In this document: positions 56,060 through 64,000 of the stretch, piece by piece
Numbering within the stretch: the stretch's first letter is position 1
Layout: the number at the start of each line of letters is the position of its first letter
Assembly: GCA_028345055.1 (NCBI GenBank)
Contig: JAOMCO010000003.1
Span: 1 to 64,000 of the forward strand
Reading direction: 5' to 3'
Length of the DNA: 64,000 nucleotides
DNA from: Candidatus Thioglobus sp.
Lineage (GTDB): Bacteria; Pseudomonadota; Gammaproteobacteria; PS1; Pseudothioglobaceae
Made by a program: the position numbers and the translations under genes
Notes under the pieces: model-generated
Database searches by the model: none
Seen by the model: the letters and a program-made list of their open reading frames with translations, nothing else
Told to the model about the DNA's origin: nothing

Positions 56060-56148
56060 ATATATTAGTCAAAATTATAAAAGTGTGTTAATATTAATCT
56101 CCAGTTAATAAAGTTAACTAGGATTATTTTTTTTATAGGAGAGATAAA

Positions 56149-57150
56149 ATGAATGTTAAATATAGCAAAAAGCCTATAGGTATTATTGCATCAATCTTTT
56201 TCGCAATTTTATTTACATTTAGTTCAAATGCGGTTTATGCAAAGAGCTATGAAGTGGCTTATTTATCAGCAAGTTCTGCCAATACTTGGCTTGGAGCATC
56301 TGTTAAAGCAATGGAGGCTGTTGCTGGTAATAATGATATAAATATTACTGAGTTTGATGCACAGTTTGATCCTGCAAAACAAACATCACAACTTCAAGAT
56401 GCAATTGCATCAGGTAAATATCAAGGCATTGTTGTATGTGCAATTTATGGGGTTGGATTGATTCCTGATATTGAAGAAGCAATAGCTGCGGGTATTGAGA
56501 TTGTAGTTCTTAATCAAATTGTTGGTCCTGATTTAACTACATCAGATCCTCAAGTTGATGGAATAGCTGCATCTGTTTTAGCTTCACCTTACCGTTCGGG
56601 TACTCGTCATGGAGAGCTAACAGTTAGAGCTTGTGAAGGTAATGACAATTGTGAAGTTGTCTTCATTTATGGAATTAAAGGAATACCATTAGATGATGCA
56701 ATTAGACAAGGGTTTGATGATGTTATTTCGCAACACCCTTCAATTAAGGTTGTAGCTGAAGGTGAAGGCAAGTATCTAGGACCAGATGGTGGTATCGCAG
56801 CAACACAGGATATTCTTAGCATGAATAGCTCATTTGATGTAATGGTTGGTGCTGATCAATCAATACAGGGAGCTGCAATTGTATTAGCTGATGAGGGTAT
56901 GACAGGCCAAGTTAAATTAATTGGTTTGGGCGGCTCTGCCCCTGCAATTGAGGGGATAGCGAATGGTACATGGTTTGGTGGCGTCTATGGCGCGCCAGGA
57001 GATGAGGGAACATTTGCTATGGAAGCAATGGTTGATGCATTAAAAAATGGTGTTGATCAGGGTGGCATTGACCCACTAACTACTGCTCCGGATAATGGCC
57101 TAATAACATCTGAAAATGTTTCTAAATTTTCAGCTCAGTGGGATGGCTAA
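56149..57150 (+). CDS. ABC transporter substrate-binding protein (type 1 periplasmic fold)
   Basis: Periplasmic binding protein of a CUT2/ribose-type importer. 333 residues with a signal peptide (cleaved near VYA, residue 31) and the Peripla_BP_4 fold: VAYLSASSANTWLGASVKAM near the N terminus, IVVCAIYG, and GADQSIQGAAIVLADEGM with VKLIGLGGS. A strong AGGAGAG site precedes ATG. The family normally binds sugars, but members also bind nucleosides and other small molecules; the hydantoinase context suggests a non-sugar ligand. A strong hairpin follows the gene, which would favour higher expression of this gene than of those downstream. Confidence 0.9.
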   Translation: MNVKYSKKPIGIIASIFFAILFTFSSNAVYAKSYEVAYLSASSANTWLGASVKAMEAVAGNNDINITEFDAQFDPAKQTSQLQDAIASGKYQGIVVCAIYGVGLIPDIEEAIAAGIEIVVLNQIVGPDLTTSDPQVDGIAASVLASPYRSGTRHGELTVRACEGNDNCEVVFIYGIKGIPLDDAIRQGFDDVISQHPSIKVVAEGEGKYLGPDGGIAATQDILSMNSSFDVMVGADQSIQGAAIVLADEGMTGQVKLIGLGGSAPAIEGIANGTWFGGVYGAPGDEGTFAMEAMVDALKNGVDQGGIDPLTTAPDNGLITSENVSKFSAQWDG

Positions 57151-57162
57151 TAGATAAACTTT

Positions 57163-57199
57163 AAAACCCTTAGTATTCATAAGGTCTGCTAAGGGTTTT
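57163..57199 (+). terminator. Stem-loop after the binding-protein gene (attenuator or mRNA stabiliser)
   Basis: A perfect 11-bp inverted repeat, AAAACCCTTAG and CTAAGGGTTTT, with a 15-base loop starts 13 bp after the stop. Four T close the stem, then GCCCTCTTT. As in other binding-protein operons, it could end part of the transcripts or protect the 3' end of the binding-protein message. Confidence 0.65.
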
Positions 57200-57240
57200 G
57201 CCCTCTTTAAAAGCATTAAATACTAGATTAATTTTGGTTT

Positions 57241-57258
57241 ACTATAGGAAACTATAGT
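57241..57258. repeat. Perfect inverted repeat with GAAA loop before racemase gene
   Basis: ACTATAG-GAAA-CTATAGT is a 7-bp perfect inverted repeat around a GNRA-type tetraloop, followed at once by a second short palindrome GATTAGTAATC (57260-57270). It lies about 50 bp upstream of the racemase ATG. It could be an operator for a second promoter or an RNA hairpin. Confidence 0.6.
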
Positions 57259-57305
57259 TGATTAGTAATCCTTATAAAAACTAGACTATTTTTAAACTTT
57301 TAACT

Positions 57306-58109
57306 ATGAAAAGTAATAATTCAGCACACAAAATCATGTATTTAAACCCAGTAGGGTTTGATGCTTATGATGCGTTTTTTGCAGAAATGATAAGAAAGAA
57401 CAAGTTTCCAACTTCAGAAGTTCAAGTAACATCACTTTCTCCATCAGTGGGGCAAATGGATAATCTAGAGTATCGAACTTATAATGCACTTATAGCTACA
57501 GATCTTATTAAGGCAACAAGACAAGCATCAGTCGAAGGATTTGATGCACTAATTATTGGATGTTTTTACGACCCATTCTTATTAGATGCTAGAGAAATTT
57601 CTGGCGATATGGTTGTTGTTGGACCATGCCAATCTTCGATCGAAATCGCATTAAAGTTATCCAACTCTTTCTCTGTTATTATAGGACAAAAAAAATGGCA
57701 ACATGAAATGCAATCGACAGTCATAGAATATGGTTATGGAGATCATCTGGCCTCATTTAGAGACGTTGGTATGACTGTTCCAGAGTTTCAAAAAGACCAT
57801 AAGCTAACAGAAAAAAACTTAATAGAGGCAGCTCGTCTAGCAATAGAAGAAGATGGCGCAGAATCTATAATATTAGGCTGTACATTGGAATTTGGTTTTT
57901 TTGAAAAAATTCAAAATAAATTTAATATTCCAGTCATAGATCCTTCAATAGCCGCATTAAAACAAGCAGAGCAGGCCGCTATTTTAAAGAATCAATTTGG
58001 CTGGAAGCCTTCAAGGCAATGGAGCACTGAAGCCCCACCTGAAAATGATATTAATCGCTTTGGTTTGTTCAAAGAAGACTATCATTTTGGAAATCGTATA
58101 ATTGTTTAA
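57306..58109 (+). CDS. Asp/Glu/hydantoin racemase family protein
   Basis: A 267-residue cofactor-independent racemase. The two catalytic cysteines are C86 in IIGCFYDPFLLDARE and C192 in IILGCTLEFG, in the paired positions typical of hydantoin and Asp/Glu racemases. The start LNPVGFDAYDAF also suits the hydantoin racemase branch (asparagine near the N-terminal strand). It is placed between the binding protein and ATPase of an importer and near HyuA-type genes, so it likely interconverts enantiomers of the imported compound. The exact substrate is unknown. Confidence 0.88.
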   Translation: MKSNNSAHKIMYLNPVGFDAYDAFFAEMIRKNKFPTSEVQVTSLSPSVGQMDNLEYRTYNALIATDLIKATRQASVEGFDALIIGCFYDPFLLDAREISGDMVVVGPCQSSIEIALKLSNSFSVIIGQKKWQHEMQSTVIEYGYGDHLASFRDVGMTVPEFQKDHKLTEKNLIEAARLAIEEDGAESIILGCTLEFGFFEKIQNKFNIPVIDPSIAALKQAEQAAILKNQFGWKPSRQWSTEAPPENDINRFGLFKEDYHFGNRIIV

Positions 58110-58124
58110 TAAGTATTAAATCCA

Positions 58125-59639
58125 GTGGAAAAACATAACAATAATGCCAAGGCTTTTATTAGTTTTGATAAAGTAAGTAAGAGCTTTGGTGCAACCAAAG
58201 CGCTAATTAACTGCTCTGTATCTTTTGAGGTAGGGAAAATTCATGCCTTGGTTGGAGAGAATGGGGCGGGTAAGTCTACTCTTGGTAAGCTTATTCTTGG
58301 CGTACATAAGCATGATTCAGGCTCTATTAAAATTGATGGAAAGGAGTCTTTTTTGTCTTCACCGAGGGAGTCTGTAAAGCAAGGATTGGTAGGAATTTCA
58401 CAAGAACTGTCATTATTGCCAGACCGGTCAGTTGTTGATAATATTGCCATAGGAAGAGAGACAACTATAGGGCCATTTGTCTCAAACAAGCAGACACTTG
58501 AAAAAGTTGAAGCCGTAATGGAAAAGTATGATCTCTATATTGAGCCTAGTAGAGTTGTTGGTTCGTTATCTGTTGCAGACCAACAAAAAGTTGAAATTCT
58601 TAGGGCGCTCAATACTAATGCCCGCTTAATAGTTTTTGATGAGCCAACTGCTCGTTTAGCAAGTCATGAAGCTGACCAACTCCATAATTTAGTCCACTCT
58701 TTGGCAAAGTCTGGAACTGCAGTTGTATACATTTCTCATTTTCTCGAGGAAGTATTAAAAATTTCAGATACTATTACTTTATTAAGAAATGGTGAAAAAG
58801 TAAGAACTGAGCCAACATCCAAGGAAACCAAAAAAAGCCTTATTGAGGGAATGACTGGAAGAGATGCTGGAAATTTATTCCCAAAAAAACCAAAAATTAA
58901 TGAAAAAAGTGAGGTGCTTTTGAAAGTAAAGAGTCTTTCTCGTGCAAACGAATTTAAGGATGTTTCGTTTGAAATTAAAAAAGGAGAGATCCTTGGAATT
59001 GCTGGATTAGTAGGATCTGGGCGTAGCGAGCTTGCACATGCTATATATGGGAATAGAATGCCAGATAGTGGCTCTATAGAATTAAATGGTAAAGAATTTA
59101 TAACTAAGAATGTGGCTCACTCAATAAAAAATGGTATGGCAATGGTTCCAGAATCAAGAAGAGACCAGGGTCTAATTTTAGAGCGTTCTCTATTAGAAAA
59201 TACATCATTGCCATATTTGGAGCAATTTACATCCTGGATTTATGGCTTAAATAAAAATGATGAATATAGTGAGGTAGATGATAGTTGTAAAACAACTATG
59301 ATAAAACATGGTGGGCTAGAGAAAGAGGTTCAATATTTATCAGGGGGAAATCAACAAAAAGTTTTATTTGCTAGGGCTGCAATGAATAAACCTAAGTTGC
59401 TTATAGCAGATGAGCCAACTCGTGGCGTTGATATTGGAGCCAAACAGGTAATTTATGAGCTCATTTCTCAATTATCAAAAGTAGGTGAAGCAGTTTTATT
59501 AATTTCATCAGAAGTAGAAGAGATTATTGGTATGGCACATCGGACACTAGTTATGTCTCGTGGGAAAGTTGTAGCCGAATTAAAAGGAAATCAAATAACA
59601 AAGTCTGCAATTATGGAGGCCGCTTTTGAGCAGGATTAA
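58125..59639 (+). CDS. CUT2-type ABC transporter ATP-binding protein (two nucleotide-binding domains)
   Basis: Energises the importer formed with 56149-57150 and 59644-60582. 504 residues with two fused ATPase domains, as in RbsA/MglA. Domain 1 has Walker A GENGAGKST (44-52), signature LSVADQQKVEI and Walker B LIVFDEPTARL. Domain 2 has the degenerate Walker A GLVGSGRSELAHAI, signature LSGGNQQKVLFARA and LLIADEPTRGVDIGA. Start is GTG, 15 bp after the racemase stop, without a strong ribosome site. The permease gene follows after 4 bp. Confidence 0.93.
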   Translation: MEKHNNNAKAFISFDKVSKSFGATKALINCSVSFEVGKIHALVGENGAGKSTLGKLILGVHKHDSGSIKIDGKESFLSSPRESVKQGLVGISQELSLLPDRSVVDNIAIGRETTIGPFVSNKQTLEKVEAVMEKYDLYIEPSRVVGSLSVADQQKVEILRALNTNARLIVFDEPTARLASHEADQLHNLVHSLAKSGTAVVYISHFLEEVLKISDTITLLRNGEKVRTEPTSKETKKSLIEGMTGRDAGNLFPKKPKINEKSEVLLKVKSLSRANEFKDVSFEIKKGEILGIAGLVGSGRSELAHAIYGNRMPDSGSIELNGKEFITKNVAHSIKNGMAMVPESRRDQGLILERSLLENTSLPYLEQFTSWIYGLNKNDEYSEVDDSCKTTMIKHGGLEKEVQYLSGGNQQKVLFARAAMNKPKLLIADEPTRGVDIGAKQVIYELISQLSKVGEAVLLISSEVEEIIGMAHRTLVMSRGKVVAELKGNQITKSAIMEAAFEQD

Positions 59640-59643
59640 TAAT

Positions 59644-60582
59644 ATGAATAATGCATTAGAGTATTCAAAAAAACATGGTATTGCCATAATCACTATTTTA
59701 CTTTTTATTGTATTAGCATTAACAACTGATGGTTTTTTTACTGAGAGAAACCTTAGAAATATTCTAGACCAGCAATCTACGATTCTTATTGCTGCATCAT
59801 TTATGACAATTGTCATTATTTCAGGTAATTTTGATATTTCTGTTTCATCAATTTTTGTGGTTTCACCTCTATTTGCCTTATATGTTGAGAATGCAACTGG
59901 AAATATATTTTTGGCTGTAATCGCTGGAATCCTTATTGGGCTAGCAATGGGAGCATTTAATGCTATTGTTGTAACGTACTTTAAAGTTAATTCGTTCATA
60001 GCAACTTTAGCAACCTCGTTTATGTTTTTTGGGCTAGGATACTTAATAAGCGATAGGTCTTTAATGAGACCCATGGGAGATGCTTACCAACAAATTGCAC
60101 GAACAAAGTTTTTTGATATTACTTCTGCTACCTGGCTTGCAATAGGCGTTGTAATCATAGCAAGTATAATATTAACGCGAACGAGATTTGGCCGTAATGT
60201 TTTTGCAACTGGTGGAAATCAAGAGGCTGCTCGTTTAGCAGGTGTAAGTGTGTCTAGAGTTCAAGCTGCAACTTTTATTCTACTTGGAGGTGCTTCTGCG
60301 TTAGCAGGTATTGTGAGTTCTTCAAGATCTATTTCTGCACAACCATCAGATGATTTTAGCTTCGTATTTGCTGTGTTAACTGCTGTAATTGTTGGAGGCA
60401 CATCTATTGCTGGAGGTAAGGGAGCTATTTGGAGAACAGTAGCAGCTGCTTTCTTTTTGGCCTTCATGAGTAATGGTTTTAATTTGAATCAAATCGACCC
60501 ACTTTGGCAAAGAATAATACTTGGACTTGTAATCGTTATTGCTGTTGCAATCGATTCGTGGTCACAACGAAAAAATGCTTAA
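59644..60582 (+). CDS. CUT2-type ABC transporter permease
   Basis: Inner-membrane channel subunit of the same importer; it would work as a homodimer. About 312 residues with roughly eight to ten TM segments and the BPD_transp_2 signature GNFDISVSSIFVVSPLFA, NAIVVTYFKVNSFIATLAT and FATGGNQEAARLAGVSVSRVQ (the last being the ATPase-coupling loop, read in parts). The ATG giving MNNALEY is preferred over an upstream TTG, because AGGA lies 8 bp before it. It is followed 31 bp later by the second HyuA-like gene, tying that gene to this importer. Confidence 0.93.
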   Translation: MNNALEYSKKHGIAIITILLFIVLALTTDGFFTERNLRNILDQQSTILIAASFMTIVIISGNFDISVSSIFVVSPLFALYVENATGNIFLAVIAGILIGLAMGAFNAIVVTYFKVNSFIATLATSFMFFGLGYLISDRSLMRPMGDAYQQIARTKFFDITSATWLAIGVVIIASIILTRTRFGRNVFATGGNQEAARLAGVSVSRVQAATFILLGGASALAGIVSSSRSISAQPSDDFSFVFAVLTAVIVGGTSIAGGKGAIWRTVAAAFFLAFMSNGFNLNQIDPLWQRIILGLVIVIAVAIDSWSQRKNA

Positions 60583-60613
60583 ATAATATGATGATTAAAG
60601 TTGGAGAATCTAG

Positions 60614-62158
60614 ATGATTAGAATTGGTGTAGACGTTGGCGGAACTAATACTGACGCAGTAGTAATGAAAGGTGAAAAATTTTTGGGAGGTGCTAAAAGC
60701 CCTACTACTAAAGATATCTTAACTGGAGTTGAAAATGCAATTCATGGAGCCTTAGTTGAGGCAAAGACATCCTCTGATAGTGTGAAAGTTTTAATAATAG
60801 GCACTACTCATTTTGTGAATGCTTTAGTTCAGCGGACTAATCTGGCGCAAACTGGTTTAATAAGGATGTGTCTACCTTCAGGCTCATCAATCCTTCCTTT
60901 TGCTGACTGGCCAAAATCTCTTGTTGGTGGTATGAAAGGAACTTACCAGCTTATTAAAGGCGGTTATGAAATGACTGGTAGTGAAATATCTCAACTTGAT
61001 CATGATGAGCTTATAGGTGCAGCTAAAAGGCTAAGTGATACTGGTTGTAATCAAATTGCAATTAGTTCAGTCTTTGCAACCGTTAGAGGTGATATGGAGG
61101 AAGAGGCTTTAGAAATATTAACTAAAGCAATGCCAGATCTTAGCGTTACTCTTAGCAAGAGTATTGGTGGTATGGGGCTTCTTGAAAGAGAGAATGCGGC
61201 AATTATTAATGCTTCTTTGAGACCACTTGCGACAGAAGTTGTAGATTCTTTCAAGCTTCTTCAGAAAAGCTTAAACCTTTCATGTCCAATGTTTTTTACT
61301 CGTAATGATGGAACCTTGATTGAGGCAAAAGAGGTTGTAGAGCTTCCTGTTCTGACTTTTGCTTGTGGGCCAACTAATTCAATGAGAGGAGCTGCATTTC
61401 TTTCAGGCTTAAAAGATGCTTTAGTGGTTGATGTTGGTGGGACCACAACAGATGTTGGAGAGGTTAAAGATGGATTTCCTAGGTTGGCCGGCACTTCTGT
61501 TATGGTTGCTGATGTCAGGACTAACTTTGCAATGCCAGACGTAATAAGCATTGGCCTAGGAGGTGGCTCTATTGTTGCAAATAAAGAGCCCATGGCTATT
61601 GGACCAGTTTCTGTAGGACATGAACTTTTACAAAAAGCAGCCGTATTTGGAGGTGATACTTTAACTGCAACGGACCTTGCAGTTGCAGCAGGGCGATGTA
61701 AAGTTGGAACTAATTCACCACCATCTATAAGTTCTATTGATAAGCTTATTGAGATTTTAGATAAGATGGTTTCAGATCAAGTTGCAAGAGCTAGAACAAG
61801 CAATAAGTCCATTCCAGTAATAGCTGTTGGCGGTGGAAGTGTAATGATGCCCTCTGAGATTGATGGATTAGAAGTCATCACACCTAAACATAATGACCTT
61901 GCTAATGCAGTTGGTGCAGCTATTGCTCAAGTCAGTGGACAGGTATCTCGTGTAGTGTTGCTCAATGACAATGTTGATCGTGAAAGTGCTATAAAAGAAG
62001 TGACAGAAGAGGCTACAAGTCTTGCAGTTAAGAGACATGCTGACCCTAAATCTATTACAATCTTAACGCAATCGGATGTGCCACTTTCATATTTGCCAGG
62101 TAATAATTTATTAGTTAACGTTACCGTAGTTGGTGACCTTTTAATGGAGGAATTGTAA
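60614..62158 (+). CDS. HyuA-like ATP-dependent hydrolase subunit (short type)
   Basis: A 514-residue relative of HyuA with the two actin-like nucleotide loops: IRIGVDVGGTNTDAVVMKG (2-20) and ALVVDVGGTTTDVGEVKDG. In between are GTTHFVNALVQR, and later IAVGGGSVMMP. It is about 175 residues shorter than the HyuA at 52688-54757, lacking the C-terminal domain. It overlaps the DUF917 gene by one base. Short HyuA proteins paired with DUF917 are a recurrent arrangement and may form an alternative two-part enzyme without HyuB. No reaction is established that I know of. Confidence 0.88.
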   Translation: MIRIGVDVGGTNTDAVVMKGEKFLGGAKSPTTKDILTGVENAIHGALVEAKTSSDSVKVLIIGTTHFVNALVQRTNLAQTGLIRMCLPSGSSILPFADWPKSLVGGMKGTYQLIKGGYEMTGSEISQLDHDELIGAAKRLSDTGCNQIAISSVFATVRGDMEEEALEILTKAMPDLSVTLSKSIGGMGLLERENAAIINASLRPLATEVVDSFKLLQKSLNLSCPMFFTRNDGTLIEAKEVVELPVLTFACGPTNSMRGAAFLSGLKDALVVDVGGTTTDVGEVKDGFPRLAGTSVMVADVRTNFAMPDVISIGLGGGSIVANKEPMAIGPVSVGHELLQKAAVFGGDTLTATDLAVAAGRCKVGTNSPPSISSIDKLIEILDKMVSDQVARARTSNKSIPVIAVGGGSVMMPSEIDGLEVITPKHNDLANAVGAAIAQVSGQVSRVVLLNDNVDRESAIKEVTEEATSLAVKRHADPKSITILTQSDVPLSYLPGNNLLVNVTVVGDLLMEEL

Positions 62159-63231
62159 TGAGTATTAAAAAACTAACCTTTGTTGATAACAAATCGATTA
62201 ATGCTGTTGCTATTGGAGGCGCAGTTCTTGGCTCAGGTGGAGGTGGAGATCCTTATGTTGGAAAATTAATGACTCAACAAAGTATTAACGAGACTGGAGG
62301 TGTCAAGGTTATTGACATAGAAACTTTGCCTGATGATGCTTTAATTTTGCCTATTGCTATGATGGGCGCCCCAACAGTCATGGTTGAAAAGTTTCCATCT
62401 GGCAACGAGTTTGCTCAACTAATTCCAATGATTGAAAAAATGCTGACTAAGCCAGTTGCAGCAATTTTATGCATTGAGGCTGGCGGCTTAAATTCTACCA
62501 TTCCTTTTGCTGCTGCATCAAAATTAGGTCTTCCAATAATAGACGGTGATGCTATGGGCAGGGCTTTTCCTGAGTTGCAGATGGTAACTTTTACTTTGGG
62601 AGGTATAAGTGCAACTCCTATGGCTATGGTTGATGAAAAAGGTAATGGCTGTAATTACGATACAATCAGTAATGTATGGACTGAGAAACTTGCACGTGCA
62701 ATAACTATTGAAATGGGGGGCTCTGCAATGTGCAGTCTTTACCCAGTTTCTGCTAAAGATTGCAAAAAATATTTGATTAAAGGAAGCTTGTCTTTGATTC
62801 ATCATATTGGATCAATTATTGAAAAACATAGTTTCAACGCTTACCAAATACTTGTTAAAGAATTAAATGGAAAGCACCTTTTCCAAGGAAGAGTGAGAGA
62901 TGTTGAAAGATTTAGTGAAGGGGGCTTTAATCGAGGCGTAGTTCGACTTGAAGGTATAGATGATTTTGCTAGTCGAGAGGCAAAAGTTGATTTTCAAAAT
63001 GAATTTTTAGTTGCAATGGAGGGCGACAATGTCCTTGCTACTACACCAGATTTGATTTGCATGTTTGACGCTAATACTGGCGATCCTGTTACTGCTGAAA
63101 CAATAAAATATGGGTTGGCTATTAATGTACTTGGGTTGCCATGTGACCCAATTTGGCAAAGTAAGGAGGCAATCGATATGATTGGACCTCGCTACTTTAA
63201 ATACGATATAGACTATAAGCCTCTAAAATAA
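62158..63231 (+). CDS. DUF917 family protein
   Basis: A 357-residue protein of the DUF917 family: AVAIGGAVLGSGGGGDPYVGKLM near the N terminus (read in parts), LPIAMMGAPTVMVEKFPSG, GLPIIDGDAMGRAFPELQM, and later LICMFDANTGDPV with LPCDPIW. The family is commonly paired with HyuA-like genes and appears enzymatic, but its reaction is not established. ATG overlaps the preceding TAA by one base, so the pair is translationally coupled. It is the last gene of the importer operon; no clear terminator was seen after it. Confidence 0.88.
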   Translation: MSIKKLTFVDNKSINAVAIGGAVLGSGGGGDPYVGKLMTQQSINETGGVKVIDIETLPDDALILPIAMMGAPTVMVEKFPSGNEFAQLIPMIEKMLTKPVAAILCIEAGGLNSTIPFAAASKLGLPIIDGDAMGRAFPELQMVTFTLGGISATPMAMVDEKGNGCNYDTISNVWTEKLARAITIEMGGSAMCSLYPVSAKDCKKYLIKGSLSLIHHIGSIIEKHSFNAYQILVKELNGKHLFQGRVRDVERFSEGGFNRGVVRLEGIDDFASREAKVDFQNEFLVAMEGDNVLATTPDLICMFDANTGDPVTAETIKYGLAINVLGLPCDPIWQSKEAIDMIGPRYFKYDIDYKPLK

Positions 63232-63267
63232 ATTTTATTAAAGATTTTCAAAGAGAAACTAATATTT

Positions 63268-63846
63268 TTAGGCTGCTATGCAGAGGCTTGGGTCCCAGTA
63301 CTCATCTTCAATGTCTCCCATCGAAAATATTAACCCGACTATGTCAGTAAAAGAGAATTTTTCAATATCTCCTACAGCCATAATGTATTGCCCTGTGTTT
63401 GAGTCATTAAAGACCTTGATGTAGTATGTTCCTGCTTCATAGACTCGATCAGATAAGAAGTTTTTACCAATTTCTGGGCCATTCCAATACCATTGTTTTC
63501 CATACTCTTCATACCATGGTGTCCACTCAAAGTTTTCACCATCAGCAAGATCGATTTTATGAAAATCCGAGTCTAAGACCTCAAACGAGAATTTACTTTC
63601 CAATGAACACTCGCCTATTTTGGCAGCAAGAATGCCTGCATAAAAGTCAAAATCAATATCTGACTGAATACGATAATAGTGAGGGTCTCCAGTGAGGGTT
63701 GAGTAGATAGCTTTTGATATTTCAGGCTCCTCAATTTCATAAGGCGCATCTGGGGGGTAAGTTGAGCTTTCATTGAGAACAGGCTTATGGGCAAAAGCCT
63801 GTGAAATAAACGTCGATAAAAATAGTAAAGTAAGAAGTTGTCTCAT
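63268..63846 (-). CDS. Secreted protein of unknown function
   Basis: About 192 residues from the ATG giving MRQLLTLLFLSTFISQAFA, a textbook signal peptide cleaved near AFA-HK. Other in-frame starts lie up to 24 bp upstream. The mature part is acidic and aromatic-rich, with AGTYYIKVFNDSNTGQYIMAVG, a beta-strand pattern like that of bacterial pre-peptidase C-terminal or similar beta-sandwich domains, and two cysteines (GECSLES and SLCIAA end) that could form a disulfide. I do not recognise the family. It is convergent with the DUF917 gene. Confidence 0.65.
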   Translation of the reverse strand: MRQLLTLLFLSTFISQAFAHKPVLNESSTYPPDAPYEIEEPEISKAIYSTLTGDPHYYRIQSDIDFDFYAGILAAKIGECSLESKFSFEVLDSDFHKIDLADGENFEWTPWYEEYGKQWYWNGPEIGKNFLSDRVYEAGTYYIKVFNDSNTGQYIMAVGDIEKFSFTDIVGLIFSMGDIEDEYWDPSLCIAA

Positions 63847-63923
63847 AAAACTAATCATAGGCATAAACAAAGATAAGTGACCTTTTAAGTAATGTGGTTT
63901 TTTTTGAGCGTAATATTTTTAAA

Positions 63924-64000
63924 TTAATTATCATCTGGCTCAATTGGCTCTGGGGCTAAAACATCTCTATTCCCTGCACTGTTCATTGCGCTAACAATCC
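63924..64000 (-). CDS. C-terminal end of an unidentified protein (partial)
   Basis: The last 25 codons of a leftward frame end at TAA (63924-63926), with an acidic proline-containing tail APEPIEPDDN. The rest lies beyond the window. Too little to identify a family; it could also be chance, but the open frame to the window edge and the spacing to the next gene fit a real gene end. Confidence 0.4.
   Translation of the reverse strand, partial: IVSAMNSAGNRDVLAPEPIEPDDN

Noticed and set aside
60614-62158. Truncated pseudogene of HyuA
   Set aside because: Both nucleotide-binding loops are intact, the frame is open, and it is tightly coupled to DUF917, so a distinct short type is more likely than decay.

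Overview
The window looks like a slice of a streamlined, AT-rich marine gammaproteobacterial chromosome. The support is gene order and family choice: sspA-sspB behind petABC, a DUF721 gene divergent from secA, a secG/tRNA-Leu(GAG) junction as in enterobacteria, DUF2970 and DUF2909 proteins around the cytochrome oxidase genes, short spacers and frequent gene overlaps. A relative of the SUP05/Thioglobus group is my best guess, but no 16S rRNA is present and this is inference. No CRISPR array, insertion sequence, prophage or rRNA was seen.

Region 1 (1-7.9 kb): end of rpsB and tsf with a terminator; an RND/MMPL exporter carrying an in-frame 18-bp tandem repeat; an EamA permease; tpiA-secG-tRNA-Leu; and a trimethylamine-dehydrogenase-like iron-sulfur flavoprotein beside dnaA. 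Region 2 (8-16.8 kb): dnaA-dnaN-recF-gyrB, then leuS convergent. Region 3 (16.8-35.6 kb): housekeeping genes, namely a class 1B-type pyrD, bioD, petABC-sspAB, a DUF721 gene, secA, pyrC, a purC-DUF2797-ATPase-metA-mutY-ribF run, and a uppS-cdsA-dxr-M23 peptidase run. Region 4 (35.7-45.6 kb): hisF, then a full aa3-type cytochrome c oxidase locus with its copper and heme A assembly genes. It includes a 32-codon membrane protein between coxA and ctaG. A tRNA-Thr with clear promoter and terminator closes it.

Region 5 (45.7-63.2 kb) is the accessory and most interesting part. A leftward run encodes an XRE-cupin regulator, a stand-alone GAF protein, HyuA and HyuB (ATP-dependent hydantoinase/oxoprolinase family), an M24 metallopeptidase, a DmdA/GcvT-type tetrahydrofolate-dependent demethylase, an OsmC protein, a crotonase lacking the usual catalytic glutamates, and an acyl-CoA synthetase. 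Divergently, a rightward run encodes a CUT2-type ABC importer (binding protein, ATPase, permease), an Asp/Glu/hydantoin racemase, a second shorter HyuA-like protein and a DUF917 protein. The shared intergenic region carries repeated, partly palindromic sites that could be operators for the XRE-cupin regulator.

My reading is a catabolic island for import, racemisation, ATP-driven ring or amide opening, and one-carbon removal from a hydantoin- or lactam-like, possibly N- or S-methylated compound. The substrate is not determinable from sequence. The window ends in a small secreted protein of unknown function and the tail of another leftward gene.
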